Below, piece after piece: positions 45,984-54,839 of a stretch of DNA of 64,000 nucleotides. The DNA is from Bryobacterales bacterium. Its GTDB lineage: Bacteria > Acidobacteriota > Terriglobia > Bryobacterales > Bryobacteraceae. How positions within the stretch are numbered: position 1 is the stretch's first letter; each line of letters opens with the position of its first letter. The translations under genes were made by a program, and so were the position numbers. The DNA lies in NCBI GenBank assembly GCA_020851555.1, contig JADZCM010000035.1:1-64000 (forward strand), read 5' to 3'. Below the pieces are notes generated by a model. That model had not been told where the DNA came from. It did not search any database and worked only from the letters and a program-made list of their open reading frames with translations.

Positions 45984-47573
45984 TCAGCGCGCGTCCCGGG
46001 CGCAGCGGAAACCGATGTTGGCTTCCCGGTAGCGGGCGGGCACGGCGGTCCACTCGGTGGTCACGTTTTCGACGAGCGGGATGTCGTAAGCCCCGCCGCT
46101 CATGGAGTACCACGGCTCGTCGGCGGTGGGCGGCGGCTGAAGGTACCGCGCAAAACGCTGGAGCGCGCCGGCGCTGGGCGTGATCAGCTCGTCGACGAAT
46201 TCCCAGACGTTGCCGGCCATCTGCAAGGCGCCGTAGGGGCTGGCGCCCTGCGGAAAAGCGCCCGCCGGCATCAGCTCATGGCTGCCCAGCGAGCTGTTGT
46301 CGGCCACGTTGGCGAACGAGGGGTCCTTCGTATTGCCCCAGGGATAGGCCCGTCCGTCATCTCCCCGCGCCGCATGCTCCCATTCGTTCTTCGCCGGCAG
46401 CCGCTTGCCCGCCCAGCGGGCGAACTCGCGTGCATCCACGATCGTAATGTTCACCACCGGGTAATCCGGCTTGTCCTTCGGGAATCCGGGCGGGAAGGGG
46501 CGCTGCCGGGCGAGACAGAAGTCGGCGTAGGCGCGGTTGGTGACCTCGGTGCGGTCGATGTAGAAGCTGCCGCCGGCCAGCACCATGTCGCCCGACGGCA
46601 GAGACAACAGCGGGCTCAGTTCAGCGGGCTTCTCCGGCGGCGGGGGAGCGGCGGCCCGCGGCCTCAGCGCGAAGTACAGAACCAGGGCCACGGCCAGCAC
46701 AACCGCGGCGAGGGCCGGCAGCATCCACCGGCGGCCAGGCGCCGGAGCGGGCGGCTCCGGAGGGGCTATCGCCTGTTCCAACTCGCGGCGCACTTCCGCG
46801 AAACTCTGCGGCCGCTGGGCGGCGCTCTTGGCGACCGACCGGCCGATCAGGCGAACCACCGGCCCGGGGACGCCCGCCGCGTCCAGCGGCGCCAGGTCCA
46901 CCTGCTCGTGCAAAATCCGGGCGAAGAGCTGCTCGACGTTGTCGCCCGCGATCGGCCGCTGCCCGGAGAGCAGCTCGTACAGCAGGATTCCGAAGGCATA
47001 GACGTCAGCCAGTTGCGTGACGTCGCGGCCCGTTACCTGCTCGGGGGCCATATAGTAAGGCGTGCCCAGGGTGAAACCGGGGCGGGTCAGGCTCAGTTCT
47101 TCGGACTTGGCGATGCCGAAGTCCATGAGCTTTACCGCGCCGGTTTCGTTGATGTGGATGTTCTCGGGCTTGATGTCGCGGTGGATGATCTTCTGGGAGT
47201 GAATGTACTCGAGCGCTTTCGCAATCTGGATGGCGGTGCGCAGCCGTGCCGTCAGGTCTCCGGTGCGGCCGCCCTTCATGGCGCTGCGGAGGTCCTCGCC
47301 CCGCAGGAACTCCATCACCATGAACGGCTGGCCGGCCTCTTCGCCGAAGTCGTAAACGCTCATCACGTTTTCGTGGGCGAGAGCGCCGGCGACCTGGGCT
47401 TCGCGCAGGAAGCGGGCCTTGGCCTCCGGGTCGGCCGAAGCCTCTTCGGTGAGGATCTTCACGGCCACCGTGCGTCCGATGACGGTGTCCCGCGCCCGGT
47501 AGACGCGCGACATGCCGCCTCCCAGGAACTCCTCCAGTTCGTACTTGCCGATACGCTTGGGAATCTCCGTCAC
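45984..47573 (-). CDS. Transmembrane Ser/Thr kinase with FGE/sulfatase-modifying-like C-terminal domain
   Basis: A 529-residue protein with a complete Hanks-type kinase (Gly loop about 18-23, Lys39, HRD 131-133, DFG 151-153, APE 176-178), a membrane helix at about 284-303 and a periplasmic FGE-like domain (about 330-529; AGGSFYIDRTEVTNRAYADF, NEWEHAARGDDGRAYPWGN, GFRCARDAR). The cysteine pair needed for formylglycine formation has no counterpart: only two Cys are visible in this domain and neither is at that site. It is thus a binding or structural version. The start overlaps the end of tssM, tying it to type VI control; PpkA-type kinases play that role elsewhere. Confidence 0.9.
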   Translation of the reverse strand: MTEIPKRIGKYELEEFLGGGMSRVYRARDTVIGRTVAVKILTEEASADPEAKARFLREAQVAGALAHENVMSVYDFGEEAGQPFMVMEFLRGEDLRSAMKGGRTGDLTARLRTAIQIAKALEYIHSQKIIHRDIKPENIHINETGAVKLMDFGIAKSEELSLTRPGFTLGTPYYMAPEQVTGRDVTQLADVYAFGILLYELLSGQRPIAGDNVEQLFARILHEQVDLAPLDAAGVPGPVVRLIGRSVAKSAAQRPQSFAEVRRELEQAIAPPEPPAPAPGRRWMLPALAAVVLAVALVLYFALRPRAAAPPPPEKPAELSPLLSLPSGDMVLAGGSFYIDRTEVTNRAYADFCLARQRPFPPGFPKDKPDYPVVNITIVDAREFARWAGKRLPAKNEWEHAARGDDGRAYPWGNTKDPSFANVADNSSLGSHELMPAGAFPQGASPYGALQMAGNVWEFVDELITPSAGALQRFARYLQPPPTADEPWYSMSGGAYDIPLVENVTTEWTAVPARYREANIGFRCARDAR

Positions 47574-50500
47574 TGCGCCACCCGCGCGACGCAGCCCAAC
47601 CCTGACAGAAATCCCTTCTGGAAGACGGGCGCCGCGCCCGGCATCTCCAATTCAAAGGAGACCGTCAGCGGGCTGCCGTCGGGCAGCGTGAGAGGCTTGG
47701 CGGCGCGGCCCTGCCGCAGCACCCAGTCGAGGCGGTGAACGTTGCCGCTGGCTTGCCAGCGGTCGGCGTCGCCGAAGAACTCGAAAGCCGCCCATAGCCC
47801 CTCGTAGGAGTTGAACGTCAGGTCCGGGCCGCCGCCGAACTTCCCGGTCAGCCTCAGGTCCTGCGTTCCGCTGCCGGGCCACACGAAGGTCATGGAGCTT
47901 TGCCGCCCCCGGCTCACGTTCAGAGTCTGCCGGTCGATGATCAACGCCAGGCTCTGCACGCCCTGCGGCGCGGTCGCGCGCAGAGTGTAGGAGAGCCGGG
48001 GCGCAGAGGCCCCTCCGGGATAGAGCGCATCCGAGAACGCCGCCGCGCGGTTGAAGAAAGTCACGAAGGCGGGATTCAGAGCGATCCCCCCGCTGGGGTT
48101 GGGGGCATACGCGGACCCCTGCTTGGCCAGGTAGTTGCGCAGGGCGCCGTCGTAGAAGGTCCACAGCGATCCCTGCCCGGGCTGGAACACCGCGTTGACC
48201 TCCTGGAGCGTGGCCTTCTGCGTGGCGGCTGCCTGGAACGGATACTTGCTCATCAACTGCCGGTAGGCGGCGCAGAAGGCGGCGCCCTTGGAGTTCAGTT
48301 CCCCCGGACCCATGGCCCGGATCAGGGCCTCGACGTTCAGAATCGGGTCTTCCAGGAGCTTCTGGGTGGTCTGCTCCACTTTGCCCTCGGGGTCGATGCG
48401 GAAGCCCTGCGCCATCTGCCGCGTGGTGATCTTGGCGGCAGTGGCCTGATTGTTCACCTGCGCCAGCGCCGGATCGTTGGGGCCGGCCGAGGTTCCGGAA
48501 ACCTGTTCGACGGAGGCCTGAAGGCTCACCAGGGCGTTCATATAGCCCGTGTTGGACGGCCCGATATACCGGTCCTTGCTCTCCGGGCTGACTACCGCCT
48601 GAACCGGTTGGAAGGCGTTCTTGACCGGTTCGGAGGCGACCGCCGTATTCTGGGAAACCACCCACAGCGCCGCCAGCAGCGGCGACTGGTTGCCCGACAG
48701 GATGGTCAGCTTGTCGGCGGCGTCCTTCAGGCTGCCGTAGCGAAGCACGGTGGTCGCTTGCAGAAACGCCCGCCACTGCCCGATGAAGTCCGCCGTGTAC
48801 CGCTCGCGAAGCTGGCGCTCCAGTTGAGCGCGGTCGACTGCGGCGCCGCCCTGGCCGCCGAGCACCCAGGGCTCTCCCGCAAAGAACCGGTCCGCGTTCG
48901 GCAGCGATTTCTGCATGAAATCCCAGCCGCCCCGCGTGAAAGCGCCCTGGATCTCCTTGTTGTTGACCACGGCGCGCGCCGAGCCGGGAAACTGCTGGTT
49001 GAAGTTGAGCCCCGGGTTCTGCCGGGACGCCTCCGCCAGCATGAACTGATACACGCGCTCGATGCCGGTGAATTGTGAGAGGTAGCGCCGGCCGCGCTCC
49101 ACGGCGCCGGTGTCATACTCGGCCGCGAACGGATTCGCAAGCCGCAGGTCTTCAGAGTAGAAGTCGAACTGTTTGCGCACGAGCTGGAGCCGGTCCGGAT
49201 CCACGCTCTTGCCTTCGAGCCAATGCCGAAGCAGGACCGGCGACAGGAAGGCTTGCGTGCTCTTATCGTGATGCGCGGTCGTGATCAGGTAGGCCTTGAG
49301 CGTGTCGTAGACCGGGCCGTACGGGTCGGTAGGGGCCGGAGTGGCCGGCAACCGGCTGAGAACATTGACCAGGCTGAGCTGCGTGCCGCCGAACAGCAGG
49401 CGGAAGAAGCGGCTATAGTAGGCGCCTCGCACGGTCGGGTAGAGGTCGCCGCCGGTGTACAGGCCCCAGCGCAGCCGCAGCGGAGGCCCCTCCCGGCGGT
49501 GACGGGTGAGGGTTTCCAGTTCCTGACGGAGAGTCTCCAGGCGGGAGAGCGTATCGAGCGGAGGCGCATCAAAGGCCGCCGGCTGGGCCGACCCGATGGC
49601 CCGCACCGCCTCCAGCGCGCGCGCCTCCAGGCTCCGGTTGCCGCTGTAGGACACGATCAGCGCGATGGCGTAGACCAGCGCCAGTGAAGCCGCCGCGGCC
49701 AGCAGGATACGGCGGAGCAGGGTGACCCGGGAGCCGGCGCCACCCGCTGCCGCCTTCGTGCTGTCGGCAAACAGGACATCGTTGAACAAGTGGGAGAGGA
49801 AGAGCCACTGCGGCACCTTGCGCACGGCTGCCTGCCGCGGCGCCTCGGGCGCGGCGGGTTGCGGCAGGCCCCCGGTGGCGAACACCATGGTCGCTCCGCT
49901 GGCGGCGCTCGCGGAGGGCTGCCGTCCGGCCGGCGTTACGGCCGGAGCCACCATCTCCTGCGTGACCACGGGCCGCACACCCGAGAAGTAAAAACCCCTG
50001 AGATACGGACCGGCCTGGAGTTGGCTGGGCCGGCACATGTCCACCAGAAACTCCACCACGCCGGGACGCAGCTTGCGCAATTCCCTCGGAAACTCGTAAA
50101 CCCCCGGCAGCACGGCGGGATCGTGTTCCCGGGAGAGGAAATCGAGCCGCCGGTCGCACAGCGAGTAGAGCAGGTTGTTGAACGCCTCGGTCAGCCGCTG
50201 GGTCTCCCGTTCCGCGTACACGCCCGCGGCCTGCGTTTCGGGCGCTTCCAGAGTCACGCCGGCCACCTGCCCGGCCTCCTCGCGGCCCAGGTTGCGGACG
50301 TAGTCCGTGAAGAACGGAATCCGGTCGGCCTTGGTGAAGAGGACGTAAACGGGAAGCCTCGTTCCGAAGGATCTGGAAGCCTGCTCCAGCGCCCCACGCA
50401 GCGCGCGCGAAGCGGCCTGGAGGGCTTCCGCGGCGCCCGGCTGGAAGAACTCCTCGCACGAGAAGCACACCACGGCTGCCCGGTGCGCCTGCGCCCCGCG

Positions 50501-51058
50501 GCCCAGCATCGGAGCCAAAGTAGCCGGGCGCAACCGGCGCAGCAGCCGGCTCCAGGAAGCGCCTTCGGCCAGGATTTTGGCGCCGGCCTCGGCCACCACC
50601 GCCCGCCGGGCGAACCAGAGGTTGACGGCGCGGGTGGGCGCAACCAGGCCCTCCTGGAAGACGTGTCCGGCGAGCAGTTCCGGCTCCAGGCCGGAGTGCA
50701 GGACGGTCGATGTCTTGGCCGCGCCTTCCCTGCCGAGCACCAGAAAGACCGGAAGACCGGACAGATTTGCCTTGCGGCCCAGTTCGGACGCAGCCAGACG
50801 GGACTGGGCCTCGCGCACGAGCAGGTCAACCTCGCCCGAGGCGCCCGCCGCGTCCGCGGCGCCCTGCCCCGCGGATCGAGGAGCCGCGCTCTTGAACCGG
50901 TACCAGAGATATGCGCCCGCCGCCAGGAAACCGATCAGGGCGAGTCCGCCGCGCAGAATCCAGATTTCGCCGCCCTTCAGCCCCAGGATCGAGCCGAGAA
51001 ACCAGACCAGAACGAGGTAGCCTGCCAGGGCCGCGCTGACGACCAGGTAGAGATTCAT
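47570..51058 (-). CDS. tssM: Type VI secretion membrane-complex protein TssM (IcmF-like)
   Basis: A 1162-residue inner-membrane protein of the T6SS trans-envelope complex. Two helices lie at about 4-26 and 33-52, and a third near 445-465. The cytoplasmic nucleotide domain has a P-loop-like GREGAAKT at 109-116, in which the last Gly of GxxxxGK[ST] is Ala. The large periplasmic part includes the IcmF-related region and the TssM C-terminal beta domain (PGSGTQDLRLTGKFGG). It follows tssL by 15 bases. Confidence 0.93.
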   Translation of the reverse strand: MNLYLVVSAALAGYLVLVWFLGSILGLKGGEIWILRGGLALIGFLAAGAYLWYRFKSAAPRSAGQGAADAAGASGEVDLLVREAQSRLAASELGRKANLSGLPVFLVLGREGAAKTSTVLHSGLEPELLAGHVFQEGLVAPTRAVNLWFARRAVVAEAGAKILAEGASWSRLLRRLRPATLAPMLGRGAQAHRAAVVCFSCEEFFQPGAAEALQAASRALRGALEQASRSFGTRLPVYVLFTKADRIPFFTDYVRNLGREEAGQVAGVTLEAPETQAAGVYAERETQRLTEAFNNLLYSLCDRRLDFLSREHDPAVLPGVYEFPRELRKLRPGVVEFLVDMCRPSQLQAGPYLRGFYFSGVRPVVTQEMVAPAVTPAGRQPSASAASGATMVFATGGLPQPAAPEAPRQAAVRKVPQWLFLSHLFNDVLFADSTKAAAGGAGSRVTLLRRILLAAAASLALVYAIALIVSYSGNRSLEARALEAVRAIGSAQPAAFDAPPLDTLSRLETLRQELETLTRHRREGPPLRLRWGLYTGGDLYPTVRGAYYSRFFRLLFGGTQLSLVNVLSRLPATPAPTDPYGPVYDTLKAYLITTAHHDKSTQAFLSPVLLRHWLEGKSVDPDRLQLVRKQFDFYSEDLRLANPFAAEYDTGAVERGRRYLSQFTGIERVYQFMLAEASRQNPGLNFNQQFPGSARAVVNNKEIQGAFTRGGWDFMQKSLPNADRFFAGEPWVLGGQGGAAVDRAQLERQLRERYTADFIGQWRAFLQATTVLRYGSLKDAADKLTILSGNQSPLLAALWVVSQNTAVASEPVKNAFQPVQAVVSPESKDRYIGPSNTGYMNALVSLQASVEQVSGTSAGPNDPALAQVNNQATAAKITTRQMAQGFRIDPEGKVEQTTQKLLEDPILNVEALIRAMGPGELNSKGAAFCAAYRQLMSKYPFQAAATQKATLQEVNAVFQPGQGSLWTFYDGALRNYLAKQGSAYAPNPSGGIALNPAFVTFFNRAAAFSDALYPGGASAPRLSYTLRATAPQGVQSLALIIDRQTLNVSRGRQSSMTFVWPGSGTQDLRLTGKFGGGPDLTFNSYEGLWAAFEFFGDADRWQASGNVHRLDWVLRQGRAAKPLTLPDGSPLTVSFELEMPGAAPVFQKGFLSGLGCVARVAQ

Positions 51059-51073
51059 GGGAACACCTCAATC

Positions 51074-51766
51074 CTATTTGCGGGTTTCAGCCACGGCGGT
51101 CCGGAGCGCGGACACTCCGGAGCCAAGCGACACGCGAAAGCCAACCAGCAGCAGAAGGGCCAGCAGGACGCAAGCCGCGGCCCCCATCAACATCGGGCGG
51201 AACCAGGTGTCCGGCGCCGCGGCCGCCGCCAGCCTGGCCGGAGGCGCCCAATCCGGCGAAAGCAGCCCGCTCGGCTTGCGGATGCGCCGGATCTTCTCGG
51301 CGGCCGCGTCCATGCGGGCCTTGAGATCGGCCTGGCCACCGGCCCCGTACTTGCCGCGATAGCCGAGCAGCAAGCATAGATAGAACACTTCGAGCACATC
51401 GGCCAGTTGGGCGGACTCGTTCCTCTCCAGAAGCCGCTGCAAGCTCTGGAAGAAGATCTCGCCCGCAACGTGGCCGCCGAACATCTCTTCTTGCAGCGGC
51501 TTTCTCGGCCAGCCCGCAAAGACCGGATTCTGAAGGTTGAGCACGGACTCGTCCAGGAATGCGACCACGGCGAAGGACGCCAGACGGGCGTCTTCAGCGG
51601 CGTAACCGCGGTTACGCGCCTCCTGCTCGGCCGCGCCCAGCAGTTGCCGCATCTGGCCGCGGAAGACTTCGGCGTTGGCCACCGGCTGGCGATTCGCCCG
51701 GAGGCGCACGATCGCGGTGATCGACTCCTGGTAGATCAGTGCGAGGTTTTCGGTTCTCGTACCCAT
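51074..51766 (-). CDS. tssL: Type VI secretion membrane-complex protein TssL (DotU)
   Basis: A 230-residue tail-anchored protein. The cytoplasmic DotU helical domain is recognisable (FAVVAFLDESVLN, LADVLEVFYLCLLLGYRGKYG), with one C-terminal membrane helix (MGAAACVLLALLLLVGF). It has no peptidoglycan-binding extension. TssL binds TssM and TssK to dock the baseplate. The gap to tssK upstream is about 113 bases, with nothing recognised in it. Confidence 0.93.
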   Translation of the reverse strand: MGTRTENLALIYQESITAIVRLRANRQPVANAEVFRGQMRQLLGAAEQEARNRGYAAEDARLASFAVVAFLDESVLNLQNPVFAGWPRKPLQEEMFGGHVAGEIFFQSLQRLLERNESAQLADVLEVFYLCLLLGYRGKYGAGGQADLKARMDAAAEKIRRIRKPSGLLSPDWAPPARLAAAAAPDTWFRPMLMGAAACVLLALLLLVGFRVSLGSGVSALRTAVAETRK

Positions 51767-51879
51767 GGTTCTGGTGTCTCGGCCGCTCGGACCATCCCAG
51801 CCGGCGGCCGCTCCCTCACGGCGGCGGTCCCATGAGCCTGAGCGCGCGGAACCGCGGACGTCAGCGAGCGGCTATGGCA

Positions 51880-53241
51880 CTAGTCCCTAGCCTCCAGAAT
51901 GACATGCAGCCCGATCTCGGCGCCGGGGAACTCGCCGGGCAGGTACACTCCGACCTCCCTGGTTCTGACGATGTGATCCCAGCACGGCCCCGACCGGCTC
52001 ACGCCGAAATACTGGCAGTCCACCCTGGGAGCCACCGCCGCGGGCGGCACCGGCAGGTGGGTCAGGGGCATCCCCGGAAGCGCCCTCTGCACCAGCTTGG
52101 GAACGAACTCCTTCGAGCAGACTTTGACGAGCTGCGGCGTGAGGCGTATAAGGTCCGCTTCGCCCATGGCGGCGCGGATCGAAAGGATCCACCTCGCCGT
52201 CCCGAGGCACCTCTGGTCGGCGACGGCTCCCTCAAAGAAGTAATCGCCCGCCGCCCCAAGCGGGATGGTGATGCAGTTGGTGGGGAGGATAGTCTCGAGA
52301 TGGAACCGAATGTGCCGGTCTAATTCGCCGAAGCACTCCTCCAGCCGGTCGTGGTCGTACAAAGGGAGACCCGCCGGGTGGGAGTCGATTCCGAAGGTGC
52401 ACAGCGCGCCGGCCAGACGCGAGAGTTCGACGTACACCTCTTCCGGGTGCCCGTGCTTGGCCAGCAAAAGGCCTCTCAGCCGCGCCAGGCTGGAGTTCAC
52501 GCAATGCAGGAACCAGAAGGTGGCAACCTCCTGCTGAGAGAACGCCGCCGCCGCTTCTCCGGGCCGGTGCGCGGTGCGCCGGAATGCCTCGCTCTTCTCG
52601 CCCAGAATCTCCTGCAGCCGGCGGAGTATCCCCATGAGCCGTTCACTGGCCGAGACTTGCAGGCAGGGCGGGATGAAATCGGAGTCGAAGACGAAGTGCC
52701 CGGCGCCGCTGCGCTTCACCCTGGCCAGCGGAAGCGTCACAAGGTCCTCGCGCGGCTCGCTCTCCAGGTAGAAGCGGAAGTTCTTACGCCCGAACCTGAT
52801 CTGTTTGACGTCGCCGCCCGTGTTCTCATCGGGAACCTGGAATGGCTCGGATACATAGCGCGCGGCGCCGCCGGCCTCCGCATCCGGCTCGGCGCAGTTG
52901 ACGGCGTTCGGACGGTAGGCCGGGAGCCCCAGAAGGATGGTCAGCTTGTCGGCCAACGGCGGAAATGCCTCCGTGATGTTCCGGGTGGGAGGCAGGGAGT
53001 CGCAATCGGGCATCTCGAAGACCAGGCCATCCGGCATGATGCCGCGTGCCCGGAGGATGGACAGCGTCCCGTTGTGTATCGCCTCGGCGTCCATCTCGAG
53101 CGCCGCGAGGCCGTAGCCGGCGAAGGTCAGCGCCGACGCCGCGAAATGGGAGATGTCTTCGAAATAACGGGCCTGTGCCTGGAAATGGTGCGGCGCCAGG
53201 TGCATGCCCTCGGACCAGATGACTCGCGCCAGACGTTTCAC
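51880..53241 (-). CDS. tssK: Type VI secretion baseplate protein TssK
   Basis: A 453-residue baseplate protein. MKRLARVIWSEGMHLAPHHFQAQARYFED is the hallmark N-terminus, and CVNSSLARLRGLLLAKHGHPEEVYVELSRLAGALCTFG matches the middle. TssK links the baseplate to TssL/TssM and has a shape like phage receptor-binding proteins. Other baseplate genes (tssE, F, G) are not in the window. Confidence 0.95.
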   Translation of the reverse strand: MKRLARVIWSEGMHLAPHHFQAQARYFEDISHFAASALTFAGYGLAALEMDAEAIHNGTLSILRARGIMPDGLVFEMPDCDSLPPTRNITEAFPPLADKLTILLGLPAYRPNAVNCAEPDAEAGGAARYVSEPFQVPDENTGGDVKQIRFGRKNFRFYLESEPREDLVTLPLARVKRSGAGHFVFDSDFIPPCLQVSASERLMGILRRLQEILGEKSEAFRRTAHRPGEAAAAFSQQEVATFWFLHCVNSSLARLRGLLLAKHGHPEEVYVELSRLAGALCTFGIDSHPAGLPLYDHDRLEECFGELDRHIRFHLETILPTNCITIPLGAAGDYFFEGAVADQRCLGTARWILSIRAAMGEADLIRLTPQLVKVCSKEFVPKLVQRALPGMPLTHLPVPPAAVAPRVDCQYFGVSRSGPCWDHIVRTREVGVYLPGEFPGAEIGLHVILEARD

Positions 53242-53272
53242 GAATGATTCAGTATACGCCGGATCGCAGCCC

Positions 53273-54691
53273 TCAGGCTTCCAGCAGGGCCAAGCGCGCC
53301 ATACTGTGGAGGTTCCGCTCCAGCTCTTCCGCCCGGACGGCGCCCGGCCGGTCTCGCCCGGCGGCGAAGGCTTCCAGCCCGTGCTGCAATTCCCTCCGGT
53401 TCTTCGTGCCGTCCAGCAGAGAAACCATCCAGCGGCTCAGGTCGTCCTCCAGGTCGACGGTGGTGTGCCGCAGAGTGGTCACCGACCGTCCCTGCGCGGC
53501 TTGCAGGCGGGCCAGGCGGAACGCCCGGGGCCTCGCGGAAACCTCTAGGGTGAAGCTGGGCGGCAGGGCGTGCAGTTCCACCACGCCGGAAAGGCTTAGA
53601 CGCAGCAGCAGTTCGGCCAGCGCAACGGTGTCGCCCGGCGCCCCGGCCAGCCGCAGCGCGACCTCGGCGGCCAGATCTCCGAACGCTACGGAGGCGGGCC
53701 AGCGCCCCGACAGAGAAAACAGGACGGCCTTGGCCAGTGGAAGGTTCGTCTTCAGGGTGTGGCCTGCGGGAGACCGGAACTCGGCTTCGGCGTCCGAGGC
53801 CGCGTCCGCGCCGTCCGAAACCGGCTGAAGAGAGCTGGCCGCCCGCAGGTGCATTACGGCCCCGGCATCCGGCCTCTCCGGCAGGGCTGCCGGCCGCCGG
53901 CAGAGAAGAGTCTGGCGGAAGCGCCGGCACCTGAGAAAGTCCAGGTACTGCTGCTCCTGGATCCTGTCGCCTCCGGAAACCAGCTTGAGCGTCCGGGCCG
54001 TCTCGTCAGAGAGCCCTCCGTGGAGCAACGCCTTGAATTCAGCCTCGCCGACATACTCCAGCCCGTGCCTGCCGGCGTGTTCAGCGAACTGATGGAAATA
54101 GACCGGCTGGTTGGTCTCGGCCAAATCGTCGTGAAACAACGCGGAGGCGCTTCTGGATTGCAGGCTCTCCACTTCCTCAGCGAGGGCCGGCGGCTTGGCC
54201 GCCGAGGAGGCGAGGAAGTTGATCAAAGCGTAGGCGTGTTTGAGCTTGAGCTCGGGATCGGAGAGGCCGCGGGTCTGGTACAGAAGCATCTGGCGCATCA
54301 TGTCGCGCATGTGGCAGCCGGGGTACGTGTTGTAGCTCACAAATGCGATGCCGTCGGGCGCCAGGTTCGTTCCGCAGATTGCGAGCAGCCGGTCGCGGGT
54401 CTCCGGAGGCGCCCAGGAGTACAGACCATGCGCGATGATGTAGTCGAATTGCCCGAAGCTCTCGTCCACCTTCCGCAGGTCAAGCTGGTGCAAAACCACG
54501 TTCCCGAGGTGGAGCCCGGAGATGATCTTCCGTCCGGCTTCAACCGGCGCGCGCGCCAGATCGACGCCCACCGAGCGGCTCCCAGGCAGCGTCAGCGCAA
54601 TGGGGATCAGGTGCGAACCGTCGCCGCAGCCGAGTTCCAGGATGCGGCACGTCTCAAGGGCCGGCGGCTGCAACCCGAACAGGCGGGCCAC
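53273..54691 (-). CDS. SAM-dependent methyltransferase with regulatory domain, in the type VI operon
   Basis: A 472-residue protein from the GTG at 54691. The methyltransferase motif I is ILELGCGDGSHLIPIAL, and the motif for the regulatory domain follows (NQPVYFHQFAEHAGRHGLEYVGEAEF). Family resemblance continues upstream of this GTG in the same frame (SLYDLVPYCNLPVADAHPDR) back to about 54760, but no ATG, GTG or TTG occurs before the in-frame stop at 54793-54791. CTG codons at 54781 and 54787 are the only candidates. The target may be a T6SS component (inference). It lies 31 bases before tssK. Confidence 0.8.
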   Translation of the reverse strand: MARLFGLQPPALETCRILELGCGDGSHLIPIALTLPGSRSVGVDLARAPVEAGRKIISGLHLGNVVLHQLDLRKVDESFGQFDYIIAHGLYSWAPPETRDRLLAICGTNLAPDGIAFVSYNTYPGCHMRDMMRQMLLYQTRGLSDPELKLKHAYALINFLASSAAKPPALAEEVESLQSRSASALFHDDLAETNQPVYFHQFAEHAGRHGLEYVGEAEFKALLHGGLSDETARTLKLVSGGDRIQEQQYLDFLRCRRFRQTLLCRRPAALPERPDAGAVMHLRAASSLQPVSDGADAASDAEAEFRSPAGHTLKTNLPLAKAVLFSLSGRWPASVAFGDLAAEVALRLAGAPGDTVALAELLLRLSLSGVVELHALPPSFTLEVSARPRAFRLARLQAAQGRSVTTLRHTTVDLEDDLSRWMVSLLDGTKNRRELQHGLEAFAAGRDRPGAVRAEELERNLHSMARLALLEA

Positions 54692-54839
54692 CGTATACAG
54701 GCGGTCCGGATGCGCATCCGCAACCGGGAGATTGCAGTAGGGAACCAGATCATAGAGGGAATCTGCTGTCGGCGCACACAGTACCAGTGTCTAACAGCGA
54801 GGGCGGCAGCGGCGGCTTGCCGCCGGACTCGGGCCGCTT

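Noticed and set aside
45984-47573. Formylglycine-generating enzyme serving the three sulfatases
   Set aside because: The FGE-like domain is fused to a kinase and lacks the catalytic cysteines, and it is tied to the type VI genes.
45984-54691. Complete type VI secretion system
   Set aside because: Only tssK, tssL and tssM are present; sheath, tube, ClpV, VgrG and the other baseplate genes are not in the window.
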